From an uncultured Collinsella sp. (GTDB lineage: Bacteria > Actinomycetota > Coriobacteriia > Coriobacteriales > Coriobacteriaceae), in NCBI GenBank assembly GCA_958412345.1, contig CATYSO010000003.1, positions 1 to 64,000 on the forward strand: a stretch of 64,000 bases of DNA, read 5' to 3'. Under the pieces are notes generated by a model. That model made no database searches. It saw only the letters and a list, made by a program, of their open reading frames with translations, and was not told the origin of the DNA. The translations under genes and the position numbers were made by a program. The stretch's first letter is position 1, and every line of letters begins with the position of its first letter. This document shows positions 40,779-51,052 of the stretch, piece after piece.

Positions 40779-42341
40779 CTACTTGCCGTCGTCGTCCGCG
40801 GCTTCTTCTCTTGCGTAGAGTTCCAGCATGCGGCGGCGGTATTCGCGCACGGCGAGCTTGGCGCGCTCCAGGCGGCGGCGCTCGCGCGGAGTGAGCTTGG
40901 ACGGGTCGATCTCATCGCCATAGGTCTTCTCGGCCAGCAAATGGGCGGCATCCACGATGCGGGCATCGATGCGCTCGCTTGCCGCCTCGGCCGAAAGGCG
41001 ATCGGCAATGGAATCAATCGTAGGCATGCCGTCGAGAGTGCGCCCGTGACCATGCGAGGTCAGCAGTTCGTGCTCGCGTGCGAGCAGGCTCGCCAGGTCG
41101 TGATGGGCGCGCAGAATATCGAACGCATCGGAAGGATGCTCGGCAACTTCTGCCACGGCGGCAACCGGCGCGGCGTCGACCACGCGATAGAAGAGCTGGG
41201 CGAGCAGCGGCATCAAAAACACCGTGATGGCACCGGCGGCAACCATGACCGAGGCAATGTCTTGCGACAGCGCGCCGGCGTTGACGGCAACGCTCGTCAC
41301 GGCAACGATGATCGGCAGCGCCGTGGTGCAGTACAGGGCCACGGTAATGCGGCCATACGCCGAGACATCGCGTGTCTCGGGACAGATGCTCATAGAGACA
41401 AGAATGGGCACGGCGCGGATGATGAGCAGCGCCACGATAAAGCCCACGAGCAGCCCGGGGCGCGATGCGACGGCCGTCAGGTCGATCTTTGCGCCCGACA
41501 CGGTAAAGAACACGGGGATCAAAAAGCCGTAGGCCAGGCCATCGAGCTTGGTCTCGAGCGTGTGATTGCCCTCGGGGATGATATAGCGCAGGACAAAGCC
41601 AGCGGCAAAGGAACCCAGCACGATATCGAGATCGAAGATGGCCGAGAACGCCACGAGCGTGACCAAGATGAGCACCGTCAGACGAACGAAGGTCTGCGAG
41701 GTGGTATCGGCGCGCTCCTCGACAAACGCAAAGAAACGGCTGCCGACGCGCTTGGAGCGGCTCGGAACCACGGCCAGCAACACGCACACCACCGCAAACA
41801 GACCCAAGATCACGAGCGTTTGGATGCCGGTGCGGGCAGAGAGCAGCACCGACATAGCGAGCACGGGGCCAAGTTCGCCCCAGGTGCCGTACGCGAGAAT
41901 CGAATCGCCCACACGCGTGCCGGTGAGCGAGCGCTCGCGCATGATGGGCACGAGCGTGCCGAGCGCCGTTGAAGTGAGCGCGAGTGTCACGGCGATACCG
42001 TCGAAATGGCTGACCGAGAACCATGGCGTGAAGCGCACGGCAAGCCAGGCGATGCCAAACGTGACGACCCACGTCGCCATGCCGTAGCGCCCCTCGACGC
42101 CCGTAATGTTCTTGGGGTCGATCTCAAAGCCGGCGAGCAGGAACAAAAAGGCCAAGCCGAGCTCGGACACGAGCGAGACCTCGGCGTCCACATGGATGAC
42201 GCCGAGCATATGCGGGCCTAGTACCGCGCCGAACACGAGCAAAAAGACCGTCTCGGGAACGGGCTTTCCGGGAATCGCCGAGGCGATAAAGGGACTCGCA
42301 AAGGCCACGAGCGCAATGATGGCGAGTGAAACGAATGCCAT
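40779..42341 (-). CDS. Cation:proton antiporter (CPA2/KefB-like)
   Basis: A 520-residue membrane protein with 11-13 hydrophobic segments and the CPA-type signatures LGLAFLFLLAGFEIDPKNI and ALTSTALGTLVPIM, followed by about 120 charged cytosolic residues ending in acidic repeats. It most likely exchanges Na+ or K+ for protons. There is no RCK/TrkA-N nucleotide domain, unlike full KefB, so regulation must differ. It is a single gene on the minus strand, divergent from purL. Confidence 0.85.
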   Translation of the reverse strand: MAFVSLAIIALVAFASPFIASAIPGKPVPETVFLLVFGAVLGPHMLGVIHVDAEVSLVSELGLAFLFLLAGFEIDPKNITGVEGRYGMATWVVTFGIAWLAVRFTPWFSVSHFDGIAVTLALTSTALGTLVPIMRERSLTGTRVGDSILAYGTWGELGPVLAMSVLLSARTGIQTLVILGLFAVVCVLLAVVPSRSKRVGSRFFAFVEERADTTSQTFVRLTVLILVTLVAFSAIFDLDIVLGSFAAGFVLRYIIPEGNHTLETKLDGLAYGFLIPVFFTVSGAKIDLTAVASRPGLLVGFIVALLIIRAVPILVSMSICPETRDVSAYGRITVALYCTTALPIIVAVTSVAVNAGALSQDIASVMVAAGAITVFLMPLLAQLFYRVVDAAPVAAVAEVAEHPSDAFDILRAHHDLASLLAREHELLTSHGHGRTLDGMPTIDSIADRLSAEAASERIDARIVDAAHLLAEKTYGDEIDPSKLTPRERRRLERAKLAVREYRRRMLELYAREEAADDDGK

Positions 42342-42525
42342 GTGATGCCTTTCTCTTGTTTGCGCTTCACTGTAGCACCCTCGCCGTCCTCAACGCGTCG
42401 CGAGCTGTCGTATCATAGTGAGGTTTACAAACATGTGGCTCAAGGCGACCGCGAGGCTTGCCCCGCAAACCGACCGCTGCCGCATACCGTACCGTACGCC
42501 CAACCGATCAGGAAGGCAGGAACCA

Positions 42526-45500
42526 ATGGTCTCTCGTATCTACGTGGAGAAGAAACCCGGGTTCGACGTCGAGGCTCAGCAGCTCAAGGGCGAGCTGACC
42601 GAGATTCTCGGCATTCAGGGCATCGAGGCCCTGAGGATCATCAACCGCTACGACGTCGAGGGCATCGACGAGGAGCTCTTCCGCTCCTGCGTGCCGACCG
42701 TCTTTAGCGAGCCCCAGGTCGACGTGACCCATGACGAGCTCCCCGCAAGCGATGGCGCCGTCTTTGCCGTCGAATTCCTGCCCGGCCAGTTTGACCAGCG
42801 CGCTGACTCCGCCAGCGAGTGCGTGCAGCTCATCAGCCAGGGCGAGCGCCCCGCCGTGCGCTCCGCCAAGGTCTATATGATCTCGGGCGACCTGGACGAG
42901 GCCGCCATCGAGGCCATCAAGCACTACGTGGTGAACCCCGTCGAGGCCCGCATCGCCTCGCTCGATCTGCCCGAGACGCTGCACATGGAGACCCCCGAGC
43001 CCCAGCCCGTCGAGGTGCTCGACGGCTTCCGCGAGCTCGACGAGGCCGGCCTTGCCGCCTTTATCGCCGAGCGCGGCCTTGCCATGGACGAGGCGGACAT
43101 CGCCTTCTGCCAGCAGTACTTCCGCGATGAGGATCGCGACCCCACCATCACCGAGATCCGCGTGATCGACACCTACTGGTCCGACCACTGCCGCCACACC
43201 ACCTTCGGCACCGTCCTGGACGACGTGAAGATCGACGACGCCGTGGTGCAGCAGGCCTTCGACCGCTATATGGAGATGCGCCACGAGCTCGGTCGCGACG
43301 CCAAGCCCGTCTGCCTTATGGACATGGGCACCATCGGCGCCAAGTACCTTAAGAAGACCGGTGTCATGACCGATGTCGACGAGTCCGAGGAGATCAACGC
43401 CTGCACCGTCAAGGTGAAGGTCGATGTCGACGGCGAGGAGCAGGACTGGCTGTTCCTGTTTAAGAACGAGACCCACAACCACCCGACCGAGATCGAGCCC
43501 TTCGGCGGTGCCGCCACCTGCGTGGGCGGCGCCATCCGCGACCCGCTCTCGGGCCGCAGCTACGTATACCAGGCCATGCGCGTCACTGGCGCCGGCGACC
43601 CCACCGTCCCCGTGTCCGAGACGCTCGAGGGCAAGCTGCCGCAGCGCAAGCTCGTGACCACCGCTGCCGCCGGCTATTCCAGCTACGGCAACCAGATCGG
43701 CCTTGCCACCGGACAGGTCAACGAGCTCTATCACCCCGGCTACGTGGCCAAGCGCATGGAGGTCGGTGCCGTCGTGGGCGCTACCCCGGCAAGCCACGTG
43801 CGCCGCGAGTGCCCCGCCCCCACCGATAAGATCATCCTGCTGGGCGGCCGTACCGGCCGTGACGGCATCGGCGGTGCCACCGGTTCCTCCAAGACCCAGA
43901 ACACCGAGTCCATCGAGACCTCGGGCGCCGAGGTCCAGAAGGGCAACGCCCCGGTCGAGCGTAAGCTGCAGCGTCTGTTCCGCCGCGGCGATGCCTGCCG
44001 CCTGATTAAGCGCTGCAACGACTTTGGCGCCGGCGGCGTCTCGGTCGCCGTGGGCGAGCTTGCCGACGGCCTGTATGTCGACCTGGACACCGTGACCAAG
44101 AAGTACGACGGTCTGGACGGCACCGAGCTCGCCATCTCCGAGTCCCAGGAGCGTATGGCCTGCGCCGTCGCCGACGGCGACGTCGAGGAGTTCATGGGCT
44201 ATGCCGCCGAGGAGAACCTCGAGGCGACCGTTATCGCCGAGGTTACCGCCGAGCCGCGCATGCGCATGGCTTGGAACGGTGTCGCCATCGTCGACCTGTC
44301 CCGCGAGTTCCTCAACTCCAACGGTGCGCCCAAGCACCAGGTCGCCCACGTGTGCGCCCGCAGCGTGTGGCAGCCCAGCTGGGCCGGCACCACGCTTGCC
44401 GAGCGCATGACCTCGCTCGTCACCGATCTCAACGTCGCCTCCAACAAGGGCCTTTCCGAGCGTTTTGACTCCACCATCGGCGCCGCAACCGTGCTCATGC
44501 CCTTTGGCGGCAAGACGCAGCTCACCCCGAGCTCAGCCATGGTTGCCAAGTTCCCCGTGGACGGCGAGACCACCACGGCGAGCGCCATGGCTTGGGGCTT
44601 CAACCCCTACCTGATGGAAGCCGACCAGTTTGCGGGCGCCTACCTGTCCGTGGTCGAGTCCATCGCCAAGCTCGTAGCCGCCGGCTTTGAGCACAAGCGC
44701 GCCTACCTCTCCTTCCAGGAGTACTTCGAGCGCCTGCGCACCGAGGCCGAGCGCTGGGGCAAGCCCATGGCAGCAGTACTCGGCGCCCTTATGGCCCAGG
44801 TCGATCTGGGTGCCGGCGCCATCGGCGGCAAGGACTCTATGAGCGGCTCGTTTGAGGACGAGGCCGGTGAGCTCAACGTTCCGCCGACCCTGATCAGCTT
44901 CGCCGTCGCCGTGGGTAAGGCCGCCCGTGCCGTCTCGCCCGAGTTCAAGGGTCTGACGCATCGCGTCGTGCGCATCGCCCCCGCCACCTATGGTGAGGAC
45001 TACCGCCCCGACGCTCAGCAGCTGCTCGCCGCGTTTGACGCCGTCGAGGCGCTCACCGCTACCGGCGACGCCCTGGCCGTCTCCACGCCCGGCTACGGCT
45101 GCGGCGCCGAGAGCCTCTTTAAGATGTGCGTCGGCAACCAGATCGGCATCGAGCTTGCCGAGGACGTGGACGTGGAGAGCCTCTTCACCCCGCTCTACGG
45201 CAGCTTTATCGTCGAGCTCGCCGATGACGCCGAGCTGCCCGAGGTCGCCGATGGCGTTGTCGTCGAGCCCATGGGCACCACCGTTGAGGGCTACGTCATC
45301 GACACCGGCTCCGAGGTCATCGAGCTCGCCGAGCTCCAGGAGGCCTGGGAGAGCGGCATCGAGGGCGTCTTCGCCTACCGCAGCGCCGGCGAGACCCCCG
45401 AGGTCGAGACCATCGACTTCCGCGGCAAGGATATCCACGTGTACGGCGGCGCCAAGATCGCCCGCCCGCGCGTGATCATCCCCGTGTTCCCCGGCAACAA

Positions 45501-46272
45501 CTGTGAGTACGACAGCGCCCGCGCCTTCCGCGCAGCCGGTGCCGAGGCCGACACCTTCGTGATCAACAACCTCACGCCCGAGGCCGTCGCGGAGAGCACC
45601 CACGAGCTTGCCCGCCGCATCCGTGCAAGCCAGATCGTCATGATCCCCGGCGGCTTCTCGGGCGGTGACGAGCCCGATGGCTCTGCCAAGTTCATCACGG
45701 CGTTCTTCCGCGCTCCCGAGGTCACCGAGGCAGTCCGCGACCTGCTCAAGGCCCGCGATGGCCTGATGCTGGGCATCTGCAACGGCTTCCAGGCCCTGAT
45801 CAAGCTCGGCCTGGTGCCCTACGGCGACATCGTCGACGCCACGCCCGATGCGCCCACGTTGACGTTCAACACCATCGGTCGCCACCAGAGCCGTCTGGTG
45901 CGCACCCGCATCTCGTCCAACTTGTCCCCGTGGCTGTCGCAGTGCAGCCTGGACGACCCCTACACCGTCGCCATCAGCCACGGCGAGGGCCGCTTTGTCG
46001 CCAACGACGAAGTGCTCGCGCAGCTCATCGCCAACGGCCAGGTCGCCACGCAGTACGTGGGCGAGGACGGCAAGCCCAGCATGGATCTTTCCGTCAACCC
46101 CAACGGCTCCGCACTCGCCATCGAGGGCATCACGAGCCCCGACGGCCGTGTCCTGGGCAAGATGGGCCATGCCGAGCGTCGCGGCGACAATCTGTACCGC
46201 AACGTGCCCGAGCATGTCCCCGGCGATAAGTTCATGCCGATCTTTGAGAGCGGCGTAGCCTACTTCGCTTAA
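42526..46272 (+). CDS. purL: Phosphoribosylformylglycinamidine synthase, single-chain
   Basis: A 1,248-residue enzyme for the fourth step of purine synthesis (FGAR to FGAM with glutamine). It joins the PurS-like N-terminus, the two-repeat synthase core (SDHCRHTTF, NETHNHPTEIEPFGGAATCVGG, GGKDSMSGSF) and a C-terminal class I glutamine amidotransferase with the nucleophile in LMLGICNGFQ and a later GEG/His segment. This is the clade typical of Clostridia and Coriobacteria. The ATG at 42526 follows AGGAAGGCAGG. Confidence 0.96.
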   Translation: MVSRIYVEKKPGFDVEAQQLKGELTEILGIQGIEALRIINRYDVEGIDEELFRSCVPTVFSEPQVDVTHDELPASDGAVFAVEFLPGQFDQRADSASECVQLISQGERPAVRSAKVYMISGDLDEAAIEAIKHYVVNPVEARIASLDLPETLHMETPEPQPVEVLDGFRELDEAGLAAFIAERGLAMDEADIAFCQQYFRDEDRDPTITEIRVIDTYWSDHCRHTTFGTVLDDVKIDDAVVQQAFDRYMEMRHELGRDAKPVCLMDMGTIGAKYLKKTGVMTDVDESEEINACTVKVKVDVDGEEQDWLFLFKNETHNHPTEIEPFGGAATCVGGAIRDPLSGRSYVYQAMRVTGAGDPTVPVSETLEGKLPQRKLVTTAAAGYSSYGNQIGLATGQVNELYHPGYVAKRMEVGAVVGATPASHVRRECPAPTDKIILLGGRTGRDGIGGATGSSKTQNTESIETSGAEVQKGNAPVERKLQRLFRRGDACRLIKRCNDFGAGGVSVAVGELADGLYVDLDTVTKKYDGLDGTELAISESQERMACAVADGDVEEFMGYAAEENLEATVIAEVTAEPRMRMAWNGVAIVDLSREFLNSNGAPKHQVAHVCARSVWQPSWAGTTLAERMTSLVTDLNVASNKGLSERFDSTIGAATVLMPFGGKTQLTPSSAMVAKFPVDGETTTASAMAWGFNPYLMEADQFAGAYLSVVESIAKLVAAGFEHKRAYLSFQEYFERLRTEAERWGKPMAAVLGALMAQVDLGAGAIGGKDSMSGSFEDEAGELNVPPTLISFAVAVGKAARAVSPEFKGLTHRVVRIAPATYGEDYRPDAQQLLAAFDAVEALTATGDALAVSTPGYGCGAESLFKMCVGNQIGIELAEDVDVESLFTPLYGSFIVELADDAELPEVADGVVVEPMGTTVEGYVIDTGSEVIELAELQEAWESGIEGVFAYRSAGETPEVETIDFRGKDIHVYGGAKIARPRVIIPVFPGNNCEYDSARAFRAAGAEADTFVINNLTPEAVAESTHELARRIRASQIVMIPGGFSGGDEPDGSAKFITAFFRAPEVTEAVRDLLKARDGLMLGICNGFQALIKLGLVPYGDIVDATPDAPTLTFNTIGRHQSRLVRTRISSNLSPWLSQCSLDDPYTVAISHGEGRFVANDEVLAQLIANGQVATQYVGEDGKPSMDLSVNPNGSALAIEGITSPDGRVLGKMGHAERRGDNLYRNVPEHVPGDKFMPIFESGVAYFA

Positions 46273-46310
46273 AGCTTTCCCATCGGGTACAATCCCCTCG
46301 GGTAACAACA

Positions 46311-46346
46311 CCCGCCACCGGCACCCCCGGTGGCGGGTTCTTTTTT
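46311..46346 (+). terminator. Terminator of purL
   Basis: Stem CCCGCCACCGG/CCGGTGGCGGG and a tail rich in T (TTCTTTTTT) lie about 40 bases past the purL stop codon. Confidence 0.93.
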
Positions 46347-46371
46347 GCTTCGCGCATACAGGAAGGACATC

Positions 46372-47307
46372 ATGCAAAGCCGCAAGCCGTATCTCGCCAC
46401 CCTGCCCGGACTCATCCTGGGCTGCCTTGTTTGCTGTGCACTCTGGGGGTCGGCCTTCCCCTGCATCAAGATCGGCTACGCACTCTTTGGTATCCCGGCG
46501 CACGATAGCGCCTCGCAGCTGCTCTTCGCGGGTCTGCGCTTCACCCTTGCCGGCACGCTGGTCATTGTTGGTATGAGCGCGGCCCAACGCCGTCCGCTCG
46601 TTCCGCAGGCGCGCGACATCAAACCTATCCTCACGCTGTCGCTCTTCCAGACCATCGGCCAGTACTTCTTTTTCTACCTCGGTCTCTCCCGTGCAAGCGC
46701 CATGTCGAGCTCCATCATCGAGGCCAGCGCCAACTTCTTGGCCATCCTCTTTGCCGCCCTGGCATTCCGCACCGAAAAGCTCGATGCGGCCAAGGTGCTC
46801 GGTTGCGTGTTGGGCTTTGCCGGTGTTGCGCTCGTCAACCTTTCGGGCGCGGACGGCACCTTTGGCTTTACGCTCGACGGCGAGGGCTTTATCCTGGCCT
46901 CCACCGTCGCGGGCGCCCTTTCGACCTGCTTGATCGGCATCTTCTCGCGCGAGCACGACGGTGTTTTGCTTGCCGGCTGGCAGTTCTTGGTCGGTGGTCT
47001 CGTCCTCACCGCTATCGGCTTTTTGATGGGCGGCATGCTCTCCCCCACCGCGATCGTGCCCGCCATCGCGCTCATCGTCTATATGGCGCTTATCTCTGCG
47101 GTCGCCTACTCGCTGTGGTCGCGCTTGCTTGCCGTCAACCCCGTCAGCCGCGTCTCGGTCTTTGGGTTTATGAACCCGGTCTTTGGCGTGCTGCTGAGCG
47201 CGCTGTTGCTCGGCGAGGGCGCCGGCACGAGCCCCGTTACCGTCATCGTTGCCCTGTTGTTGGTCTGCGGCGGCATCATCATCGTCAACAAACCTAAAAA
47301 GGCCTAG
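46372..47307 (+). CDS. DMT superfamily transporter (EamA)
   Basis: A 311-residue membrane protein with ten hydrophobic segments in two EamA halves (CALWGSAFPCIKIGYAL; ASAMSSSIIEASANFLAIL; PVSRVSVFGFMNPVFGVLLS). Such exporters move amino acids, metabolites or drugs; the substrate is unknown. The start ATG at 46372 has AGGAAGG seven bases upstream, and the purL terminator precedes it. Confidence 0.88.
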   Translation: MQSRKPYLATLPGLILGCLVCCALWGSAFPCIKIGYALFGIPAHDSASQLLFAGLRFTLAGTLVIVGMSAAQRRPLVPQARDIKPILTLSLFQTIGQYFFFYLGLSRASAMSSSIIEASANFLAILFAALAFRTEKLDAAKVLGCVLGFAGVALVNLSGADGTFGFTLDGEGFILASTVAGALSTCLIGIFSREHDGVLLAGWQFLVGGLVLTAIGFLMGGMLSPTAIVPAIALIVYMALISAVAYSLWSRLLAVNPVSRVSVFGFMNPVFGVLLSALLLGEGAGTSPVTVIVALLLVCGGIIIVNKPKKA

Positions 47308-47378
47308 CGAGCTGCCGCGTTCCGAGAAAAAGACGAGGCGCATCTTCGACAGCCGCTACTAGGCCTTCGTAAGAAATA

Positions 47379-47413
47379 GGGGCGCACGACTCAACGGTCG
47401 TGCGCCCCTTTTT
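47379..47413 (+). terminator. Terminator between the EamA gene and the GGDEF gene
   Basis: A perfect stem GGGGCGCACGAC/GTCGTGCGCCCC followed by TTTTT. The two flanking genes converge here; the stem has a weaker T-rich run on the other strand and may stop both. Confidence 0.93.
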
Positions 47414-47414
47414 A

Positions 47415-48566
47415 CTAGCGAATCTGAACGCCGGCTTTCTTCTTCTCGGCCTTAACGCAGTAGAGCTCTGCATCGGCGGCGCGAAGTAAGTCTTGCCAGG
47501 TATCGACCCCATCGCCGACTCGCGCGTAACCGATGGACATCCGCAATGCATACGGCACTTCGGCACGAGCGAGCTTGTCGTTAATCGCCGAACACAGGTC
47601 TATGATGTCCTGCTCCGCCGTCGCCTTTTGAAGCACCACGAACTCATCGCCGCCATACCGTGCGATAAAGCCGCCAGACGCCGAGCAGACTTCTTTGAGC
47701 GCAGCGGATATGACCTGAAGAGCGTGGTCGCCCTCCACATGTCCATAGTGATCGTTAATCTGCTTAAAGCCGTCGGCGTCCATCATAAGCAGATATACAT
47801 CTTCGGCCTGATCCACATTTGAGAAGAGCGACAGCATATAGGTCTCAAAACGGTTGCGATCGTTAAGTCCAGTCAACGGGTCGGTCGAGATGAGCTGCTC
47901 CTGGTAGATGATGTAGAGCAGCAACATGCTAATCATTATGCCGACACAAAGGCCGGGCACCGAGTATACGACCTGAAAGGTACCGCCCACCAGGGCCGGA
48001 ATGGCGAAAAATGCCAAGGTTCGATAGATGGCCTTCGTCTGCAGGCTCTCGACCCTGCGAGATTGCACAAACGCATGCAGGGACGTATGTATAACGTAAC
48101 AGTAGCTGACGATGGGCTGGATCATATAGGCAAAGCCGCGACGATACACGCCCTGCGAATCGATATAGAACAGGGCGTGCGTCCAGTAACTGGTAAACGC
48201 CAGCACGACCACCAGAGCCGTAGGCAACGCTACAAGCACCACCCTATAGCGCGAGGTCAAAAGGCGAGAACCCTGCACCGTCTCGGAATAGATAAACCAA
48301 ATGAGACACGCGATAGCAAAGAGCGAAAACGAAACCGCGTTGGAAATCCAGTTGGCAGCAATGCCCAACGTGCCGTCCACACCGTCCGAAAGCGTCCAGA
48401 TCATATCGAATAATATGTACGCGGCAGAGGTGTAGCCAAGCATGCTAAACAATAGCTGCTGGGTGCTCGAGAACAAGGAGCGACGACTTCGCACGGCAAG
48501 CCCGATAAGAACAATCATGCATAGCACGAATATCTCAATCTTGAGTGCCTTAACCACTAGCGCCAT
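47415..48566 (-). CDS. Membrane diguanylate cyclase (GGDEF)
   Basis: A 383-residue signalling protein. The first 225 residues form about six or seven transmembrane helices, a sensory region I cannot name; the rest is a GGDEF domain that makes cyclic di-GMP, with DPLTGLNDRNRF at its start and an intact RYGGDEF (305-309). No RxxD inhibitory site precedes it, so product feedback is doubtful. The start is uncertain: ATG at 48566 has GAAGG very close; a TTG at 48599 would add 11 residues. Confidence 0.85.
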   Translation of the reverse strand: MALVVKALKIEIFVLCMIVLIGLAVRSRRSLFSSTQQLLFSMLGYTSAAYILFDMIWTLSDGVDGTLGIAANWISNAVSFSLFAIACLIWFIYSETVQGSRLLTSRYRVVLVALPTALVVVLAFTSYWTHALFYIDSQGVYRRGFAYMIQPIVSYCYVIHTSLHAFVQSRRVESLQTKAIYRTLAFFAIPALVGGTFQVVYSVPGLCVGIMISMLLLYIIYQEQLISTDPLTGLNDRNRFETYMLSLFSNVDQAEDVYLLMMDADGFKQINDHYGHVEGDHALQVISAALKEVCSASGGFIARYGGDEFVVLQKATAEQDIIDLCSAINDKLARAEVPYALRMSIGYARVGDGVDTWQDLLRAADAELYCVKAEKKKAGVQIR

Positions 48567-48658
48567 CCCTTCAATATCCAAGTGGTCAGAATCGCCCAAT
48601 TCGAATCAGGGCAATAAACACCCCTTTACTCCGCAGGGGTAAAGGGGATAATAGCAGA

Positions 48659-48699
48659 GCGCCCGAACATCACTGCAAAACAGTTTCTGTTCGGGCGCC
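48659..48699 (-). terminator. Terminator of the KdgT-type permease gene
   Basis: Stem GCGCCCGAACA/TGTTCGGGCGC around an 18-base loop lies 49 bases after the permease gene on the minus strand. Confidence 0.6.
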
Positions 48700-48747
48700 C
48701 ATACGGCGCGAATTGCACACGCCGGCTTGATTGACTCGCGTCGACGA

Positions 48748-49770
48748 TTACTCGCCGTCGATGTCGGTCGCGACGGCTTCCTCAATAGCCTCGACGCCTT
48801 CGACCGACAGATCCTCTTCGCCGTGGCAGAACTTCTTATCGACCCAGCCAGTCAGAATCGGGGCCATGATTGCCGTGATGATGACAGCGGTGGCGATCTG
48901 CGCATACGCGGTGGGCGCAAGCTCGGCATAGCGCGGCGCGACCTCAGCAAGAGCAACCGGCGTGGTCATAGCCGTGCCGGCAATGGTGGAACAAGCCACG
49001 GCGGCCTTGCCATTGCCGCCGCACAGACGCTCGAACGCAAAGGTGATGGGACCGACGACAAACAGCGTGACAAGGCCCAGCAAGATGCCGGAAATACCGC
49101 CGGTGATAAAGCTCGACAGGCTCATGGACGCACCGAGCTGAAATCCGATGACAGCGATCGCGGGATTGGCGCCGGGGACCAGCAGGTTCTTGATAAACGG
49201 GAACAGGTTGCCCAGAACCATGCCGATAACGAGTGGCAAGATGGAGCCGATAATGGTGCCAATGGGAATGTTGGCGAGGCCGGAAACACCGAGGATGATC
49301 ATCGTGACGGCGGGGCCGGCCGTAAAGAACAGGATACCGACGGCGCCCTGCTCAGACTCATCACCGAACTCGCCCATGATGCCCGTATAGAGCGCCATGT
49401 TGCAAAACGTGATGCCGCCGATGATAGACACGGAGCTCAGACCCAGGAAGTTGTCGTTAAAGAAATATGCCACGCCCAGGCCGAGAGCCGCTGCGACGAC
49501 CAGCTTGGGAATCAGCACGACGATGCCGGTCTTGATAGCGCCCGGCGTGGACTTAAAGCTGATGCCGGCGCCCACAAACAGCAGGATCGCGGCGACGATG
49601 GTATTGGAGCCACCGCGGCAGGCAGCCGTAAAGAATCCGCCGATCTCAAAAACCTGCGGGCAGAAGGTGTTGAGCAAAAGACCGACGATCATCGGATAGA
49701 TCATGATGTCGCCCGGGATGCGCGGGACCTTGAATTTCTTTTGCTCGTTGGCGGTCGCTTCCTGTGCCAT
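48748..49770 (-). CDS. 2-keto-3-deoxygluconate permease family (KdgT)
   Basis: A 340-residue secondary transporter with about ten hydrophobic segments. Family motifs include KVPRIPGDIMIYPM, GGSNTIVAAILLFVGAGI, GFQLGASMSLSSFITGG and the C-terminal AQIATAVIITAIMAPILT. KdgT takes up 2-keto-3-deoxygluconate from pectin breakdown, though here no pectin genes are nearby and the true substrate is uncertain. Start ATG at 49770 follows ATGGGGG. Confidence 0.88.
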   Translation of the reverse strand: MAQEATANEQKKFKVPRIPGDIMIYPMIVGLLLNTFCPQVFEIGGFFTAACRGGSNTIVAAILLFVGAGISFKSTPGAIKTGIVVLIPKLVVAAALGLGVAYFFNDNFLGLSSVSIIGGITFCNMALYTGIMGEFGDESEQGAVGILFFTAGPAVTMIILGVSGLANIPIGTIIGSILPLVIGMVLGNLFPFIKNLLVPGANPAIAVIGFQLGASMSLSSFITGGISGILLGLVTLFVVGPITFAFERLCGGNGKAAVACSTIAGTAMTTPVALAEVAPRYAELAPTAYAQIATAVIITAIMAPILTGWVDKKFCHGEEDLSVEGVEAIEEAVATDIDGE

Positions 49771-49920
49771 GAAACCCCCATTTCCGCTGACGGGGTACAA
49801 AAGCCCACGTCACGCTTTGCTACAGTAAAGTTTGACCATGGTACCAGAAGAAATAGACCAGCTCGGTGAAAAATTCGACAAGTTGGGATGGAACGAGACT
49901 CGGCGCCCGCGACGCCACCC

Positions 49921-50244
49921 CTATATAAGGCTCAAGACGATATAGAGTACGATGCCCGAGACGCAGCACCACAGCATCGATTTTGTCTTGACCGCCACGA
50001 CCACGACGCCGGCAGCCGCAATCCAGGGAACCAAGGCAGGCCAGAGCCCCGCGTCGAACGCGCCGGGACTCACCAAGTCGTTGGCGACCAGCGCGGCAAA
50101 GGCAGCGGGCGGGATATAGCCCAGGGCCTCGGTAATGCGGGGCGACAGGGTCCGCCCGCGCAAGGCGAACGCCGGCGCGATGCGAAAGAACACGATAGCA
50201 GCCCACGACGACAGCCACAGAACCAAGAACTCGTTAACGGGCAT
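49921..50244 (-). CDS. azlD: Branched-chain amino acid exporter subunit AzlD
   Basis: A 107-residue membrane protein with three or four helices, matching AzlD (small subunit) in length and in RITEALGYIPPAAFAALVAND. With AzlC it forms an exporter of branched-chain amino acids or their analogues. The ATG overlaps the azlC end by 11 bp. Counterpart of the liv importer encoded 14 kb away. Confidence 0.88.
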   Translation of the reverse strand: MPVNEFLVLWLSSWAAIVFFRIAPAFALRGRTLSPRITEALGYIPPAAFAALVANDLVSPGAFDAGLWPALVPWIAAAGVVVVAVKTKSMLWCCVSGIVLYIVLSLI

Positions 50245-50926
50245 CGCGGGCACCTCTTCCGTCAAATACAGCATCGCACGCCAGCGCAATGGCAATGCCG
50301 ACCACGACGCTTGCCGGCACGGCAATATTCGTGAGGCCCAAGAACTTGCATACGGCGACGGACACCGCACCCGAAACCGCCGCGACAACGTTGCCGCGCG
50401 ACAGCCGCTGCGAAAAGAGTAGACAGATAAAAAGCGACGTGCAGACGAAACTCGCAATTGCGGTGGGAACATCGACAACGGCGCCGACGATGGCACCCAT
50501 CGTGCACGAAGCGCCCCATGTCGCGATGAGGATCACGTTGAGCACGAAGGATTCGCGCGGGCCCCAATCCTCCCCCTCTACCAGCTTGGCAAGCGAGATG
50601 CCGTATGCCTCCTCGGTGAGCGTCGCGGCAACAGCCAGCGTCTGACGCTTCGAGGCGCCCGCCAGATGGGGTGCGATCGATGCCGAATAAAGAGCGAAGC
50701 GCGAGGAGATGGCGGCGACGCTCGCGATAATCGAAGGTGCCGGTACGCCCGCCAGCCAAAGATTGCAGATCATAAACTGGCCGCTGCCCGTCACAAACGT
50801 GCTGCTCAGAGCAAAGACCATCCAGGGCTCCATTCCCGTCTGCCCCATGATCATTCCGCACGGCGCGCCTATTGCAACATAGGTAAGCATCACTGGCCAG
50901 ACGATTTTAAAGATCCTAAGGACCAT
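50234..50926 (-). CDS. azlC: Branched-chain amino acid exporter subunit AzlC
   Basis: A 230-residue permease with the AzlC motifs TGSGQFMICNLWLAG, ALYSASIAPHLAGASKR and TLTEEAYGISL. The ATG at 50926 is preceded by GGGAG; an ATG at 50956 with GAGG upstream would add ten residues and is nearly as good. Pairs with azlD. Confidence 0.9.
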   Translation of the reverse strand: MVLRIFKIVWPVMLTYVAIGAPCGMIMGQTGMEPWMVFALSSTFVTGSGQFMICNLWLAGVPAPSIIASVAAISSRFALYSASIAPHLAGASKRQTLAVAATLTEEAYGISLAKLVEGEDWGPRESFVLNVILIATWGASCTMGAIVGAVVDVPTAIASFVCTSLFICLLFSQRLSRGNVVAAVSGAVSVAVCKFLGLTNIAVPASVVVGIAIALACDAVFDGRGARDAR

Positions 50927-51052
50927 GCCACTCCCATTCTGGTAAGTCGTCTGCATCGCGCCTCGCAACGCAGCAGAAATATCAACCGGTGGCAATAAAG
51001 TTCGCCTACAATTGCCACCGGATCGAAAGACACAACTTTTTAGGAAGTCATT

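Noticed and set aside
42342..42525. Purine riboswitch or PurR box before purL
   Set aside because: I looked for a conserved G-box aptamer core and paired PurBoxes and found neither.
44533..47343. A 936-codon minus-strand frame opposite purL and the EamA gene
   Set aside because: Antisense to two well-supported genes and across a terminator; composition is that of a shadow frame.
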